DNA of 64,000 nucleotides from Fibrobacter sp. UWB16 (GTDB lineage Bacteria; Fibrobacterota; Fibrobacteria; Fibrobacterales; Fibrobacteraceae): assembly GCF_900215325.1 (NCBI RefSeq), contig NZ_OCMS01000001.1, positions 62,001 to 126,000 of the forward strand, given 5' to 3'. A program made the translations under genes and the position numbers. Every line of letters begins with the position of its first letter. The stretch's first letter is position 1. The notes beneath the pieces are model-generated. The model was not told the DNA's origin. It searched no databases and saw only the letters and a program-made list of their open reading frames with translations. Positions 1 through 8,402 of this stretch are shown piece by piece.

Positions 1-50
1 TTCTTAAAATACATTCCTAATTCCGAAATCCTGATTCCAAATTATCCGGC

Positions 51-1430
51 TTACTCGTACTGCGGAGCATCGAAAGAGGTCGGGATTTTCGGCGTATCCG
101 TATCATTATGAATGAACGAGAATCCGCTAATCTTGTTGGTTGCTTTATCGATCGGTCCCGTCTGGAGCTGTCCATGGAGGCTCGATGTGCACTTATCCGG
201 ATGCAAGCACCCCTTATTGCGCATCATCATGTGGTAACCATAGATTTCCCAGACGCCATTCTTGGCCTCAACATTCTTGTTGCCTTCAAATGCAGAAAGT
301 TCGTAGGTACCATCAGCCTTGAGCGTGAATTCCCAATCGATACCATCTTTCTTAGCTTGCCATTCGCCGACAAAATCGCTAGCCTTTTCGTATTCATATT
401 CGCTAGCTTCGACGTTGCAGTTCATTGTCGCACCATCTGAAGCAATAGTGTTGTCCGTTCCGACAGAATAGGCATACATCGAATAAACAGGCTTGCTGAA
501 ATATGCAGGGCGCATCAACAACGTGCTACGCTGGATGTCATAATGCCCGCCGATCCAGTAAGCAAGCTTTTTGCCCGCCGTAACGTCAACGATATACGAA
601 TTGTCGAAGAACGTAAATGTTCTCGTCGTATCGCCATCGGTGCATTCGAAAATTTTGTTCTGAATGTCGGCAGCTTTGGAGACTTTACCCTTCTGAACAG
701 CAACGCTTGCCTTTACAGCTTCGTTATAATCTTTCGATCCGTTGACAGAATACTTGACAACGTCATCCTTATCGACAATGAACGAAAGCGTGAAACCGTC
801 CTTGGACTTGAGTTTTTCCAAAATCTTTTTAACGGCATCCGTTTCTGCATACTGCTTGCCAACATTGTCATCAGTGAATTTAACTTCGCCATTTGCAAAA
901 TCCGTATAAGTAACAAGCCACATTTCATCTGGAATGCGGAGAGCGATAAGGCCCTGCTTACTGCCGGTCGACAGGTAAACAGTCTGGTCAAAAATCTTGA
1001 GTTCATAGTTCTTTTCGAGGTCTGCAAGCTTTGCAGCATGAGCGCCTTTCGGCGCGTCAGCAGAAGACGAAGATTCCGGTTCTTCAGCGCTTGAAGAGGA
1101 CTTGTCATCATCCTTGGAATCAGAAGACTTTTCATCATCCTTTGCAGAGCTAGAAGAGCTCTTTTCGTCCTTGGAATCAGAGGACTTGTCATCACCCTTC
1201 TTAGAAGAGGAGGACTTGTCATTATCCTTTGAATCAGAAGACTTCTTATCATTGGATTTCGACGAAGAGGACTTTTCGTCGCATTCATCGGAATCGCAAT
1301 CATCTTCTTCGGAAGAAGATGATACTTCTTCTTGGTTATTCTTTGGAGAAGAAGGGCTATCGTCGTCTCCGCAAGCAGCAAAGAGGAAAGCCGAGGAAAC
1401 TAAAAGAGCAAGTAACTTTTTCTTATTCAT
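51..1430 (-). CDS. Surface lipoprotein with long Ser/Asp/Lys linker
   Basis: A 459-residue exported lipoprotein of unknown function. A positively charged start and hydrophobic core lead to the lipobox FAAC, with Cys20 as the lipidated residue. Residues about 21-125 are a low-complexity linker alternating SSSS with D/K/E clusters, a style typical of Fibrobacter surface lipoproteins. The folded part follows, and about residues 350-455 (FVGEWQAKKDGIDWEFTLK onwards, ending in the GVWEIYG strand) resembles a lipocalin-like beta barrel, which is inference. The ATG at 1430 is the only start that gives a signal peptide. It appears monocistronic. Secretion and lipidation are clear; the function is not. 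Confidence 0.85.
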   Translation of the reverse strand: MNKKKLLALLVSSAFLFAACGDDDSPSSPKNNQEEVSSSSEEDDCDSDECDEKSSSSKSNDKKSSDSKDNDKSSSSKKGDDKSSDSKDEKSSSSSAKDDEKSSDSKDDDKSSSSAEEPESSSSADAPKGAHAAKLADLEKNYELKIFDQTVYLSTGSKQGLIALRIPDEMWLVTYTDFANGEVKFTDDNVGKQYAETDAVKKILEKLKSKDGFTLSFIVDKDDVVKYSVNGSKDYNEAVKASVAVQKGKVSKAADIQNKIFECTDGDTTRTFTFFDNSYIVDVTAGKKLAYWIGGHYDIQRSTLLMRPAYFSKPVYSMYAYSVGTDNTIASDGATMNCNVEASEYEYEKASDFVGEWQAKKDGIDWEFTLKADGTYELSAFEGNKNVEAKNGVWEIYGYHMMMRNKGCLHPDKCTSSLHGQLQTGPIDKATNKISGFSFIHNDTDTPKIPTSFDAPQYE

Positions 1431-1548
1431 ACATATTAATATAATCTATTTAGTCCAATTTGGACCAATAAATGTTTACAAATTACACAGTAAACAAGCA
1501 AAAAAACGCTTAAAAACGCCAAATTTTCGAGAAAATGTATTATATGGA

Positions 1549-1594
1549 GATGCCCGACTGTCATCCCGGACTTGTTCCGGGACGGGCATGACAA
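1549..1594. repeat. Palindromic intergenic repeat (GTCATCCC type)
   Basis: Nested inverted repeat: an outer TGCCCG / CGGGCA pair around an inner CCCGGA / TCCGGG pair, with the characteristic GTCATCCC edge. Variants recur in this window near 18335, 31420, 34775, 48815, 50455, 51030-51340, 60860 and 63060. It lies between the convergent ends of intergenic space and has no T-run. Confidence 0.75.
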
Positions 1595-1611
1595 TTCCTA
1601 ATTCTTAATTA

Positions 1612-2478
1612 CTAAAAAGGGCAACCCGGATGATATTCGAGGTCGCGTTCGGCATCTTCGATGGACGGGGCAGCATCGTACAAAAATCCCGCTAAAGCCT
1701 GCTCGGCAGACACGCGCTTGCCTCCAATCCAGTTTTTCAGGACGGCAAGTCGTTTGGAAATCCACCACGGAAGCGGAACCATCAGATGATGCATCCCGGC
1801 GTCAGTCAGCACATGCTTAGCCATCTCCGCCATCGTCATGACCGTCGAGCCCGCAAGGGCGTAAGTCTTCCCCACCGCACTTTTCATAAGCCCAGCCACA
1901 GCGATTCCCTTGACCAAATCCACACTGCAAACCGGACGTTTGAGACATTTGCCACCCCCCGGCATAAAATAGACCGGGAATCGCTTCACGTAATCGCGGA
2001 ACATGTTGAACTCGACACCGCCCCCATCGCCAATCACAAGCGTCGGGCGCACAATCGTCCAGTCAAGTCCGGAGGCATGCACCAAAGCCTCGCCCTTCTT
2101 TTTGCTTTCGCCATAAGGCGTAAGCACTGGGTACGTCACGGAAATGCTAGAAACATAAAGGAATCGCCGCACACCAGCAAGTTTGCAAGCCTCAATAACA
2201 TTGCGGGTTCCCCACGTATTCACGTGTTCAAAAGTACCGCGTTTTGTCGATAAAAGAATTGCCGCCAAGTGATAGACGACATCGACGTTTTCGAACGCAT
2301 CTCGGATAGAATCAAAATCAGTCACATCGCCATAACGGACGTCCACCTCGCTCGGTAAGGACTTCGCCAAAGAATCGCCCGGAAGCGTCAAGACGCGGAC
2401 ACACACTCCCCGTGCTATTAGTTCCCGGCACAACGCCTTCCCTACGACGCCGGCGCCACCCGTTAAAAGAGCAATCAT
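1612..2478 (-). CDS. NAD(P)-dependent epimerase/dehydratase (extended SDR)
   Basis: About 288 residues from the ATG at 2478. The N-terminus MIALLTGGAGVVGKAL is the Rossmann dinucleotide-binding motif (TGGxGxxG). YGESKKKGE carries the catalytic YxxxK, preceded by the VSSISV strand. DVVYHLAA is the usual extended-SDR signature. Such enzymes act on nucleotide sugars or similar substrates; the substrate cannot be read here. An upstream in-frame start exists, but the 2478 ATG directly precedes the Rossmann strand and lies one base after the dnaA-like stop codon, with GGAAG upstream, so I prefer it. It is probably co-transcribed with the dnaA-like gene. Confidence 0.85.
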   Translation of the reverse strand: MIALLTGGAGVVGKALCRELIARGVCVRVLTLPGDSLAKSLPSEVDVRYGDVTDFDSIRDAFENVDVVYHLAAILLSTKRGTFEHVNTWGTRNVIEACKLAGVRRFLYVSSISVTYPVLTPYGESKKKGEALVHASGLDWTIVRPTLVIGDGGGVEFNMFRDYVKRFPVYFMPGGGKCLKRPVCSVDLVKGIAVAGLMKSAVGKTYALAGSTVMTMAEMAKHVLTDAGMHHLMVPLPWWISKRLAVLKNWIGGKRVSAEQALAGFLYDAAPSIEDAERDLEYHPGCPF

Positions 2479-2479
2479 G

Positions 2480-3943
2480 CTAGGCTTCCAGCATATAACG
2501 GATATCTTGAACACGCCTTGCGAGGGACGCATCCGTTTCCATCTGCTTTTTGAGGGAATTTATGGCGGCGATTACAGTGGCATAGTCCCTGCAGAACATC
2601 GCACCGATATTCTGGAGCGAATCGGTCGTGAGTTCGCGGCAAAGGAACATCGCCACCTTGCGGGGCATAGAAATTGCGGCAGACTGGCGCTTGGACGAGA
2701 GTTCACAGACTTCGACTCGGTAATCCATAGCCACCGCTTCAATAATGTTCTTGGCAGTGAGTTCCACATGGCCGCCATGTTCCGACGGTGCCACGAGGCG
2801 CTTCACGCCATTCAAGTTCAAATCAGCCTTGCAGAACATGTTCATCGCGCCAAGGAAGTTCAAGAGACCTTCAATCAGGCGAACGTTCTTACGCGGCTGC
2901 ATCGAGAGGTAACGGCAAATTTCTTCGCGGTCAGCCTTTGCAAACGGCAAGTCCTCGGACTTCTTGCTGATCAAGTTCATGCGGGTTGCAAGGTCCGGTT
3001 CATCAATGCCCACAGCCACACAGGAGGCAAGCGGAGCAAGGAGCTTCTTGGAAATACTCGGAATCGAAGATCTCGAAGAACCGCGGGATTCGTTATCCGT
3101 ATCGACCACCCTAAACAAGTTCGGATGGCGGTCGCAAGAAATCACGACCTGCTTGCCTTCGGCGCGCAAATGCTTAATCAGAATAGCAAGGCGGTCTTGC
3201 GTCCAGAGGCCCTTTTCCAAGAGCTGCACATCGTCGAGCAAAAGCACATCGCAAAGCTCATAGCGTTCGCGGAACTTCTGCGCAAGCTCGCGCACATTGC
3301 CCGTCTTGTTGTGGAGTGCAGACGCCATAGCCGTTGCATCACGCAAAAAGTCATAAGCGTGGCAATAGACAATGGAAGCTTCTGGACGGCTCTTCTGGAT
3401 TTTTGCGGCAATGGACTGCAACAAATGCGTCTTGCCAAGGCCACTTTCGCCATAGACAAAAAGTGGATTCAAAGCCGGGTCACCCGGATTTTCAGCAACA
3501 GCCTGGCATGCGCGGAAAGCCGTGGAATTGCACTCCCCTTCGACAAAGTTTTCAAAAGTATAGCGGGCGTAAAGTGCCAAAGGCTGCTTCGGGCGCTTGA
3601 CTTCGGCCTTCTTTTTCTCGGGACGTGGAATAACCGGCATCGTGAGCTTGATTTCGGGAATCGGGTCCGTTGGAGCAATCTGACGGATGCGATAATCAAC
3701 AAATTCACTACCAAATACAGCTGTAAAGGACTTGCGCAATAAATCGCCATAGTGGGAATTCACCCAGTTCTCGCGAAGCTCGTCGGGAACAGTGAGCAAG
3801 GCATAGCCATTGCACATTCCCTCATAACCAAGAGCGTCGAGAATGACGGCACCAAAAAAGTCCTTACATTCCGAACGCACGCGGTCGAGCACCTGTTGCC
3901 AGGGCGACTCTGCAATATCCAACAAAGAAACAGTATTTTCCAC
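2480..3943 (-). CDS. dnaA: DnaA-family replication initiator, atypical motifs
   Basis: 487 residues in DnaA order: N-terminal domain I (about 1-85), linker, AAA+ domain and a C-terminal helix-turn-helix domain. Walker A is GESGLGKTH and Walker B is LLLDDVQLL; the sensor-2 segment KNVRLIEGLLN is present. Two features differ from canonical DnaA. First, the box VII segment (SISKKLLAPLASC, where the usual arginine finger sits in SRFxWGL) has no Arg and follows an extra Ser/Arg-rich stretch. Second, the DnaA signature GGRDHTTV reads CRDYATV, so the His and first Thr that contact the DnaA box are Tyr and Ala. It may be the chromosomal initiator of a divergent lineage or a paralogue. dnaN, recF and gyrB are not adjacent; an SDR gene follows after one base. 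Confidence 0.8.
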   Translation of the reverse strand: MENTVSLLDIAESPWQQVLDRVRSECKDFFGAVILDALGYEGMCNGYALLTVPDELRENWVNSHYGDLLRKSFTAVFGSEFVDYRIRQIAPTDPIPEIKLTMPVIPRPEKKKAEVKRPKQPLALYARYTFENFVEGECNSTAFRACQAVAENPGDPALNPLFVYGESGLGKTHLLQSIAAKIQKSRPEASIVYCHAYDFLRDATAMASALHNKTGNVRELAQKFRERYELCDVLLLDDVQLLEKGLWTQDRLAILIKHLRAEGKQVVISCDRHPNLFRVVDTDNESRGSSRSSIPSISKKLLAPLASCVAVGIDEPDLATRMNLISKKSEDLPFAKADREEICRYLSMQPRKNVRLIEGLLNFLGAMNMFCKADLNLNGVKRLVAPSEHGGHVELTAKNIIEAVAMDYRVEVCELSSKRQSAAISMPRKVAMFLCRELTTDSLQNIGAMFCRDYATVIAAINSLKKQMETDASLARRVQDIRYMLEA

Positions 3944-4369
3944 GATCTAAAAAACCAATCCAAAGTATAAAAGAGCAAGCAAAAAATAAGAAACGAATCC
4001 CGAACCACAAGCACCCCAACTATTTTTTTTTCGAAATCCCTATTTTTCGCTCAAAAATGGCAAAAAATTTTTAGAAACAATTTTTATCACACTTTTTCCA
4101 GTTTACACCACCCTTACGAACGTATGTGCAACAAAATTATCACTTATTATTAGCACAAGTTATCAACAGGTATTTTTTCAAACATCCCTTGACAAGAATT
4201 TCCTTACTTTAAGCATACAAAATATTATACAAATGGCGAAATTTGCTCAAAAACGCCACTTTTTTGCATTATAAAAAATGTAACTTGGTGAAAATCAACA
4301 AGTTACGTGCAAGCTACAAATACAAAATTTTGGGATTTTTTAAGGTTTTCCATAAACCTAAAACAAACG
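3944..4369. other. AT-rich gap upstream of dnaA, weak origin candidate
   Basis: 426 bases without a gene between the ClC gene end and the dnaA-like start. It is very AT-rich, with several A/T runs, and holds one near-consensus DnaA box, TTATCAACA, at 4160-4168 (one mismatch from TTATCCACA), plus weaker TTATCAC words at 4084 and 4138. It must contain the dnaA promoter. Too few clear boxes are present to call an origin, but the altered DnaA recognition helix means the box may not be canonical. Confidence 0.3.
4272..4306 (-). terminator. Intrinsic terminator of the pyrD-clc operon
   Basis: On the minus strand a perfect 8-bp stem GTAACTTG / CAAGTTAC (4280-4287 and 4299-4306, 11-base loop) is followed by A and six T residues. 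It lies about 65 bases beyond the ClC stop codon. Confidence 0.6.
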
Positions 4370-5740
4370 CTATTCCTTAGCAATTTTATCGTACGCCTGG
4401 ATGAGCTCGCGGTCCATGTCACGGCGGTGCGCCGGGGACGCAAACTTGTTGAGCACCTGGCTCTTGTAAATCGTCCAGTTGCGCGAGAAGGCAATGTGCA
4501 TCACGGATGCAATCAGAAGCCCCGGCAGTAAACTATAGCTACCTGTCATTTCGCAGACCATCACGACGCCTGCAATCGGAGCTTTTGCAGCCCCCGCAAA
4601 GAACGACGCCATCCCGACGAGAATGAACATTTCGGGCATGCGGATAACTCCCGGGAACGCAAGTTCGCATATTCCTGCAAACATAGCGCCAATAACCCCA
4701 CCAATAAATAGCGATGGTCCAAAGACACCCCCGGAACCGCCCGAACCGACCGTAAGCGCGGTCGCCACAATCTTTGCAAGCACGATACCGAGCAAGAGCA
4801 AAACGCCCCACAGCGAATGCGGCACAAGCCCCGCCATTAGGTTGTCAATAAAATCAAAGCCGCCACCCGAAACTTCCGGGTACGCAAGAACCAACAGAGA
4901 AATGAACGCGCCACCCAACGCAGGCTTGAGCCATACAGGGATTTCCCACTTGCTGAAACGGCGCTCCGACTCGTAGTAAAAACGCACGTACAGGTACGAG
5001 AATGGGAAGCAAAGTACGCCAAGCAACGCACATGCCAAAAGCTCGACGCCCCCCGTAAACGGGAACGCAGGCACGCCACCGATCAAAGGCGAAGTCCCCA
5101 CAAACGCCACATAAACAGCAAACGATACCACCGAGGATACAATCGAAGTTGCAAAAGCGTTCGATTCAAAGTCCTCGCGGTAAAGCATTTCGACCGACGT
5201 GAGCGCACCTGCAAGAGGAGCCTTGAAAATAGCGCCAAGCCCTGCCGCCGTGCCCGCCAGCAAGAACTGTCCACGCATCATGCGCGGCATCTTGAAAAAC
5301 TTGCAAATCGTCGATGCAATGCCTGAGCCAATCTGCGAAATCGGCCCTTCGTAACCTGCCGAACCGCCCGTCGCAAGCGTGATGATGCTTGCAAAGAACT
5401 TGACCGGCGCCACGCGCGCACGAACGTTCCCGCCCTGATGATGGAATGAATAAATCATCTTGTCGGTGCCCTGCCCCGCCGTCTCCGGCGCACGCGCCAC
5501 CTTGTGGATGAAAAGCCCGACAACAAGCCCGCCAATCGCAGGCACCGCAGCAAAAGCGTACCACGGCAAAATTCCAAGCGTCCACGGCATGCGAACCCAA
5601 TCCACCGCGTGGTCAAGCCCCCAATGGAACGCGACCGCGACAAGCCCCGTCACAAAACCGATTACTGCGGCAAGCCCAAGCTTTGGCAAGTAACCGTTCA
5701 CCACGAGGAGTTTCGCTATTGTACGATGAATCCGCTTCAC
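4370..5740 (-). CDS. ClC-family chloride channel / H+-Cl- antiporter
   Basis: 456-residue multi-pass membrane protein. Diagnostic ClC motifs are present: GYEGPISQIG (the gating Glu of GxEGP), the pore segment around GQGTDKMI, and GSGGSGGVFGPSLFIGG (GGxFxP). About ten or more hydrophobic helices span the protein and there is no CBS domain, which fits the short prokaryotic type. The ATG at 5740 is nine bases after the stop of the PDZ-thioredoxin gene, making it the last gene of a four-gene minus-strand operon. Whether it is a channel or an exchanger cannot be decided by reading. Confidence 0.92.
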   Translation of the reverse strand: MKRIHRTIAKLLVVNGYLPKLGLAAVIGFVTGLVAVAFHWGLDHAVDWVRMPWTLGILPWYAFAAVPAIGGLVVGLFIHKVARAPETAGQGTDKMIYSFHHQGGNVRARVAPVKFFASIITLATGGSAGYEGPISQIGSGIASTICKFFKMPRMMRGQFLLAGTAAGLGAIFKAPLAGALTSVEMLYREDFESNAFATSIVSSVVSFAVYVAFVGTSPLIGGVPAFPFTGGVELLACALLGVLCFPFSYLYVRFYYESERRFSKWEIPVWLKPALGGAFISLLVLAYPEVSGGGFDFIDNLMAGLVPHSLWGVLLLLGIVLAKIVATALTVGSGGSGGVFGPSLFIGGVIGAMFAGICELAFPGVIRMPEMFILVGMASFFAGAAKAPIAGVVMVCEMTGSYSLLPGLLIASVMHIAFSRNWTIYKSQVLNKFASPAHRRDMDRELIQAYDKIAKE

Positions 5741-5749
5741 AGGCCGCAG

Positions 5750-6517
5750 CTACTTTTCGAGAACTTCAAGCACGAGCTTTTCGAGCATTTCAAAGCTCGG
5801 AGCGCCACTCCAGACGCGCTTGATATAGCCATTAGAATCAAGAAGCATGAGCGTCGGGACCGCATGAATCCCGTAACGGCGCCAGAGTCCCTGATCAGCA
5901 TCGCGGTAAAGCGGATACGGAGATGCATGTTGCTTCTTGTAGAAAGCAAGGAGCGGCTTGGTCTGTTCGGACGAAATGCCGATGACTTCGAGCCCCTGGC
6001 TAGAATACTTGTTATAGATTTTTTCGAGCACGGGGAGCGTCTGGCGGCAAGGTCCGCACCAAGTGGCCCAGAAATCGAGAAGTGTCGCCTTCGGAGCTTC
6101 CTTTCTCTTTTCGCCATTCTTGTAGAAGTTCTTGCCAAATTCAGCCATCTTGCTTCCGATAGCAGAACCCGTGAGGCTTGAAATATCGTCCGGGCGTTCC
6201 GTAAGCGTGACAGTCAGCGGGATACGCTTGCCATCGCGGAAAATTTCAATCGCAACCTTCGAACCGACTTTCGCCTTCTTCATGACATCTTGCATCTGCG
6301 CCACGTTGACCAAATCCTTGCCATCAAAACCGATAACCAAATCGCCCGAAACAACACCAGCTGCCAAACAACCCGATTCCGGATGCACACCAGAAACAAG
6401 AAGCGCAAGGTGATTTTCATAGAGGGATTTCTTGTAAATGAGTCCAAGCCACGGTCCCGCAAACGCAGAAGCCGAGAGAAGCATGATAACACAAATTGCA
6501 CGAATGATTTTCGACAT
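5750..6517 (-). CDS. Exported PDZ-thioredoxin fusion (TlpA-like)
   Basis: 255 residues from the ATG at 6517, which has AGGA at good distance; an ATG three codons upstream would overlap that site. A signal peptide ends near AFAG. Residues about 24-110 form a PDZ domain (GPWLGL, then PESGCLAAGVVSGDLVIGFDGK). A linker follows, then a thioredoxin fold of the TlpA/ResA type from about 145: LLDFWATWCGPCRQ with the CGPC active site and a cis-Pro loop AVPT. The protein should act in the periplasm as a thiol-disulfide reductase, with the PDZ domain choosing a partner. PDZ plus TlpA-type thioredoxin is an unusual pairing. It lies between an outer-membrane protein gene and the ClC gene. Confidence 0.88.
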   Translation of the reverse strand: MSKIIRAICVIMLLSASAFAGPWLGLIYKKSLYENHLALLVSGVHPESGCLAAGVVSGDLVIGFDGKDLVNVAQMQDVMKKAKVGSKVAIEIFRDGKRIPLTVTLTERPDDISSLTGSAIGSKMAEFGKNFYKNGEKRKEAPKATLLDFWATWCGPCRQTLPVLEKIYNKYSSQGLEVIGISSEQTKPLLAFYKKQHASPYPLYRDADQGLWRRYGIHAVPTLMLLDSNGYIKRVWSGAPSFEMLEKLVLEVLEK

Positions 6518-6541
6518 TTGATCCATCCTATAAATTGCTAT

Positions 6542-7096
6542 TTAAAAGAGATAAAAACCGATATTCATAGCTGCAGTAAAATGAGCCTCGCGATAAGAAA
6601 AATCATTTTCCTTTTTGGTTAGAGGCTCGCCAATAATGTAACTGGCGTTCAATTCGATACGGCACAAGAAACTTGCGTTTTTGAAAAAGGTAATATCACG
6701 TCCATAGCCAAGCGTCACTCGCGGAGGGAAATAGCTTTTGTCAAAGTGCTCAAAAGAGACAAACGAAGCGCCTAGGCGAACAAAGTCATCTTCGCGAGTT
6801 CCGCGGAAAAAGAATCGCCAATCTACGCCAAGTTCAAAATAATCGCCCGAAAACAAGGCTGCCCCAAAGAAGTCCACCGAATGGTGCTTATGGAAGCGAT
6901 ACTCGCCACTCAGCAAGATTCCGGGATGCACAGCCCCCAAATAATAGACAAGTTCTAGCTCGCCTCCAAACGAGAGCGCCGAAAGCGTATCAGCCACAGG
7001 AGCCTCTTCGTAAGGTTGCTCGATAAAGTATCCAGCAAAAGACTGGACACATACAAGCAAAAGCGCTGCGAAGAATATCCTAAGGCTCCGGAGCAT
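6542..7096 (-). CDS. Small outer-membrane beta-barrel protein
   Basis: 184 residues with a signal peptide (hydrophobic core LRIFFAALLLVCVQSFAG). The rest alternates polar and aromatic/aliphatic residues in about eight short strands and ends in the aromatic residue Phe (NIGFYLF), as outer-membrane barrels do. I recognise no named family. The gene starts nine bases after pyrD and is followed 24 bases later by the PDZ-thioredoxin gene, so it belongs to the same operon. Confidence 0.7.
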   Translation of the reverse strand: MLRSLRIFFAALLLVCVQSFAGYFIEQPYEEAPVADTLSALSFGGELELVYYLGAVHPGILLSGEYRFHKHHSVDFFGAALFSGDYFELGVDWRFFFRGTREDDFVRLGASFVSFEHFDKSYFPPRVTLGYGRDITFFKNASFLCRIELNASYIIGEPLTKKENDFSYREAHFTAAMNIGFYLF

Positions 7097-7105
7097 CAGC
7101 GATCA

Positions 7106-8281
7106 TTAGCCCTTTGGATTCTTGGCGTCGTAATCAGCGAGAGTCCTGAAACCGTCTTTCGAGAGAGCTTCTTCAAGTTCCTTGCGCATGGCATGGGCAG
7201 CCATCCAGCGGAAAGCCACAACAGAATAGCACTGCACCGCATCGACGCCTAGCTTGATAAGGTCGTAAATCTTGTAGCCATGGTCAATGCCACCGCAAGC
7301 CATCACGCTCATCTGCGGGTAATGTTCGCGAATGAACTTGACATTCTTGACCATGTTTTCGTAAAGTGGGCGGCCAGACATGCCACCGCGATCGCCGTCA
7401 GCACGGAGCGGGGTCAAATCATTGTACTTCACATGAACCGGGAGGTCGGTGAGCTTTTTAGTCGGATACGTATTGCCGATGACAACGCCATTCACGCCTG
7501 CCTTCACAAGAGCATCCATGATGGTCGCCGTATGTGCTTCGGCCATATCCGGGCTGAGCTTTGCATAAACGGCCTTGCGGTAGCTTTGAGCATCGCGGTA
7601 TTTCTTGATTTCAGAGAAAATCTTGTCGATAAAGGACATGTCAAGATCGAGGCGGTTCTCTCCCGTATTCGGGCAGCTCACGTTAATTTCGATGTAGTCT
7701 GCCACGCGGTAAGCAATGGAGAAACTTTCGATGATGTCCTTGACTTTTTCATTTTCGTCCGTAAGGCCCGGAGTTTCGGCAACGGAGATGCCCACGCACA
7801 TTTGAGCCCTATGAGCGGCTGCAATTTGAGCGTCCGTGCGACGTGTCACCGCTTCAACGCCATCGTTATTGAGGCCCATGCTGTTGTGAATAGCACGGTC
7901 TTTTTCAATAAATCCGATACGCGGTCTATGCGTATTTCCTTCGCGGACGTGACGAGTAGCTGTCCCGACGGAGATGCCGCCAAATCCCATGTTGGCAAAA
8001 TCGCAAATGCGAAGAGCCGTCTTGTTTGCACCAGCCGCAAGCACAATCGGAGCCCCAAAATGGAGCGGATTCGAGCCATCGGCAAACGTCACCACGCGAT
8101 TCAGAGTCTTGCTCAAGTCCGGGCGACCGCCCATGAACGGAATCACCGGAGCAAAGCGTGCCACATGCTTAAAAGAATCATGGCGAAATTCCGGATTGTT
8201 GTGGAAAATGCGACGAATGAGAGCCAAGATGCGGTCGCTCACGCGCATGTAATATTCGTGGTTGATGCAATTATTGTTCAT
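7106..8281 (-). CDS. pyrD: Dihydroorotate dehydrogenase, class-2-like with Cys base
   Basis: About 391 residues. FMN-dependent oxidation of dihydroorotate to orotate in pyrimidine synthesis. Class-2 features: VGTATRHVREGNTHRPRI followed by NSMGLNNDG, and a C-terminal GGIDHGYKIYDLIKLGVDAVQ-type phosphate loop. The active-site motif reads NVSCPNT, so Cys occupies the position of the class-2 catalytic Ser (NISSPNT in E. coli); Cys is usual in class 1. An N-terminal helical extension precedes the barrel, as in membrane-associated class 2. The start is uncertain: 8281 is chosen, while an ATG at 8317 is also open. First gene of the operon leading to the ClC channel, divergent from the M20 peptidase. 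Confidence 0.8.
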   Translation of the reverse strand: MNNNCINHEYYMRVSDRILALIRRIFHNNPEFRHDSFKHVARFAPVIPFMGGRPDLSKTLNRVVTFADGSNPLHFGAPIVLAAGANKTALRICDFANMGFGGISVGTATRHVREGNTHRPRIGFIEKDRAIHNSMGLNNDGVEAVTRRTDAQIAAAHRAQMCVGISVAETPGLTDENEKVKDIIESFSIAYRVADYIEINVSCPNTGENRLDLDMSFIDKIFSEIKKYRDAQSYRKAVYAKLSPDMAEAHTATIMDALVKAGVNGVVIGNTYPTKKLTDLPVHVKYNDLTPLRADGDRGGMSGRPLYENMVKNVKFIREHYPQMSVMACGGIDHGYKIYDLIKLGVDAVQCYSVVAFRWMAAHAMRKELEEALSKDGFRTLADYDAKNPKG

Positions 8282-8402
8282 GGGTAGTAAAATAGAAAAA
8301 TCTGCCACCAAAGACATCCCCGCAAGACTTATAGAACCAACAAACCACCTATTGCCATGATTCGAAAAATTTTATAATTCTTACTAGACAAGAGAGTAAA
8401 TT

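Noticed and set aside
4189-4230. Plus-strand promoter starting with a perfect TTGACA at 4189
   Set aside because: No acceptable -10 at 16-18 bases and no plus-strand gene downstream.
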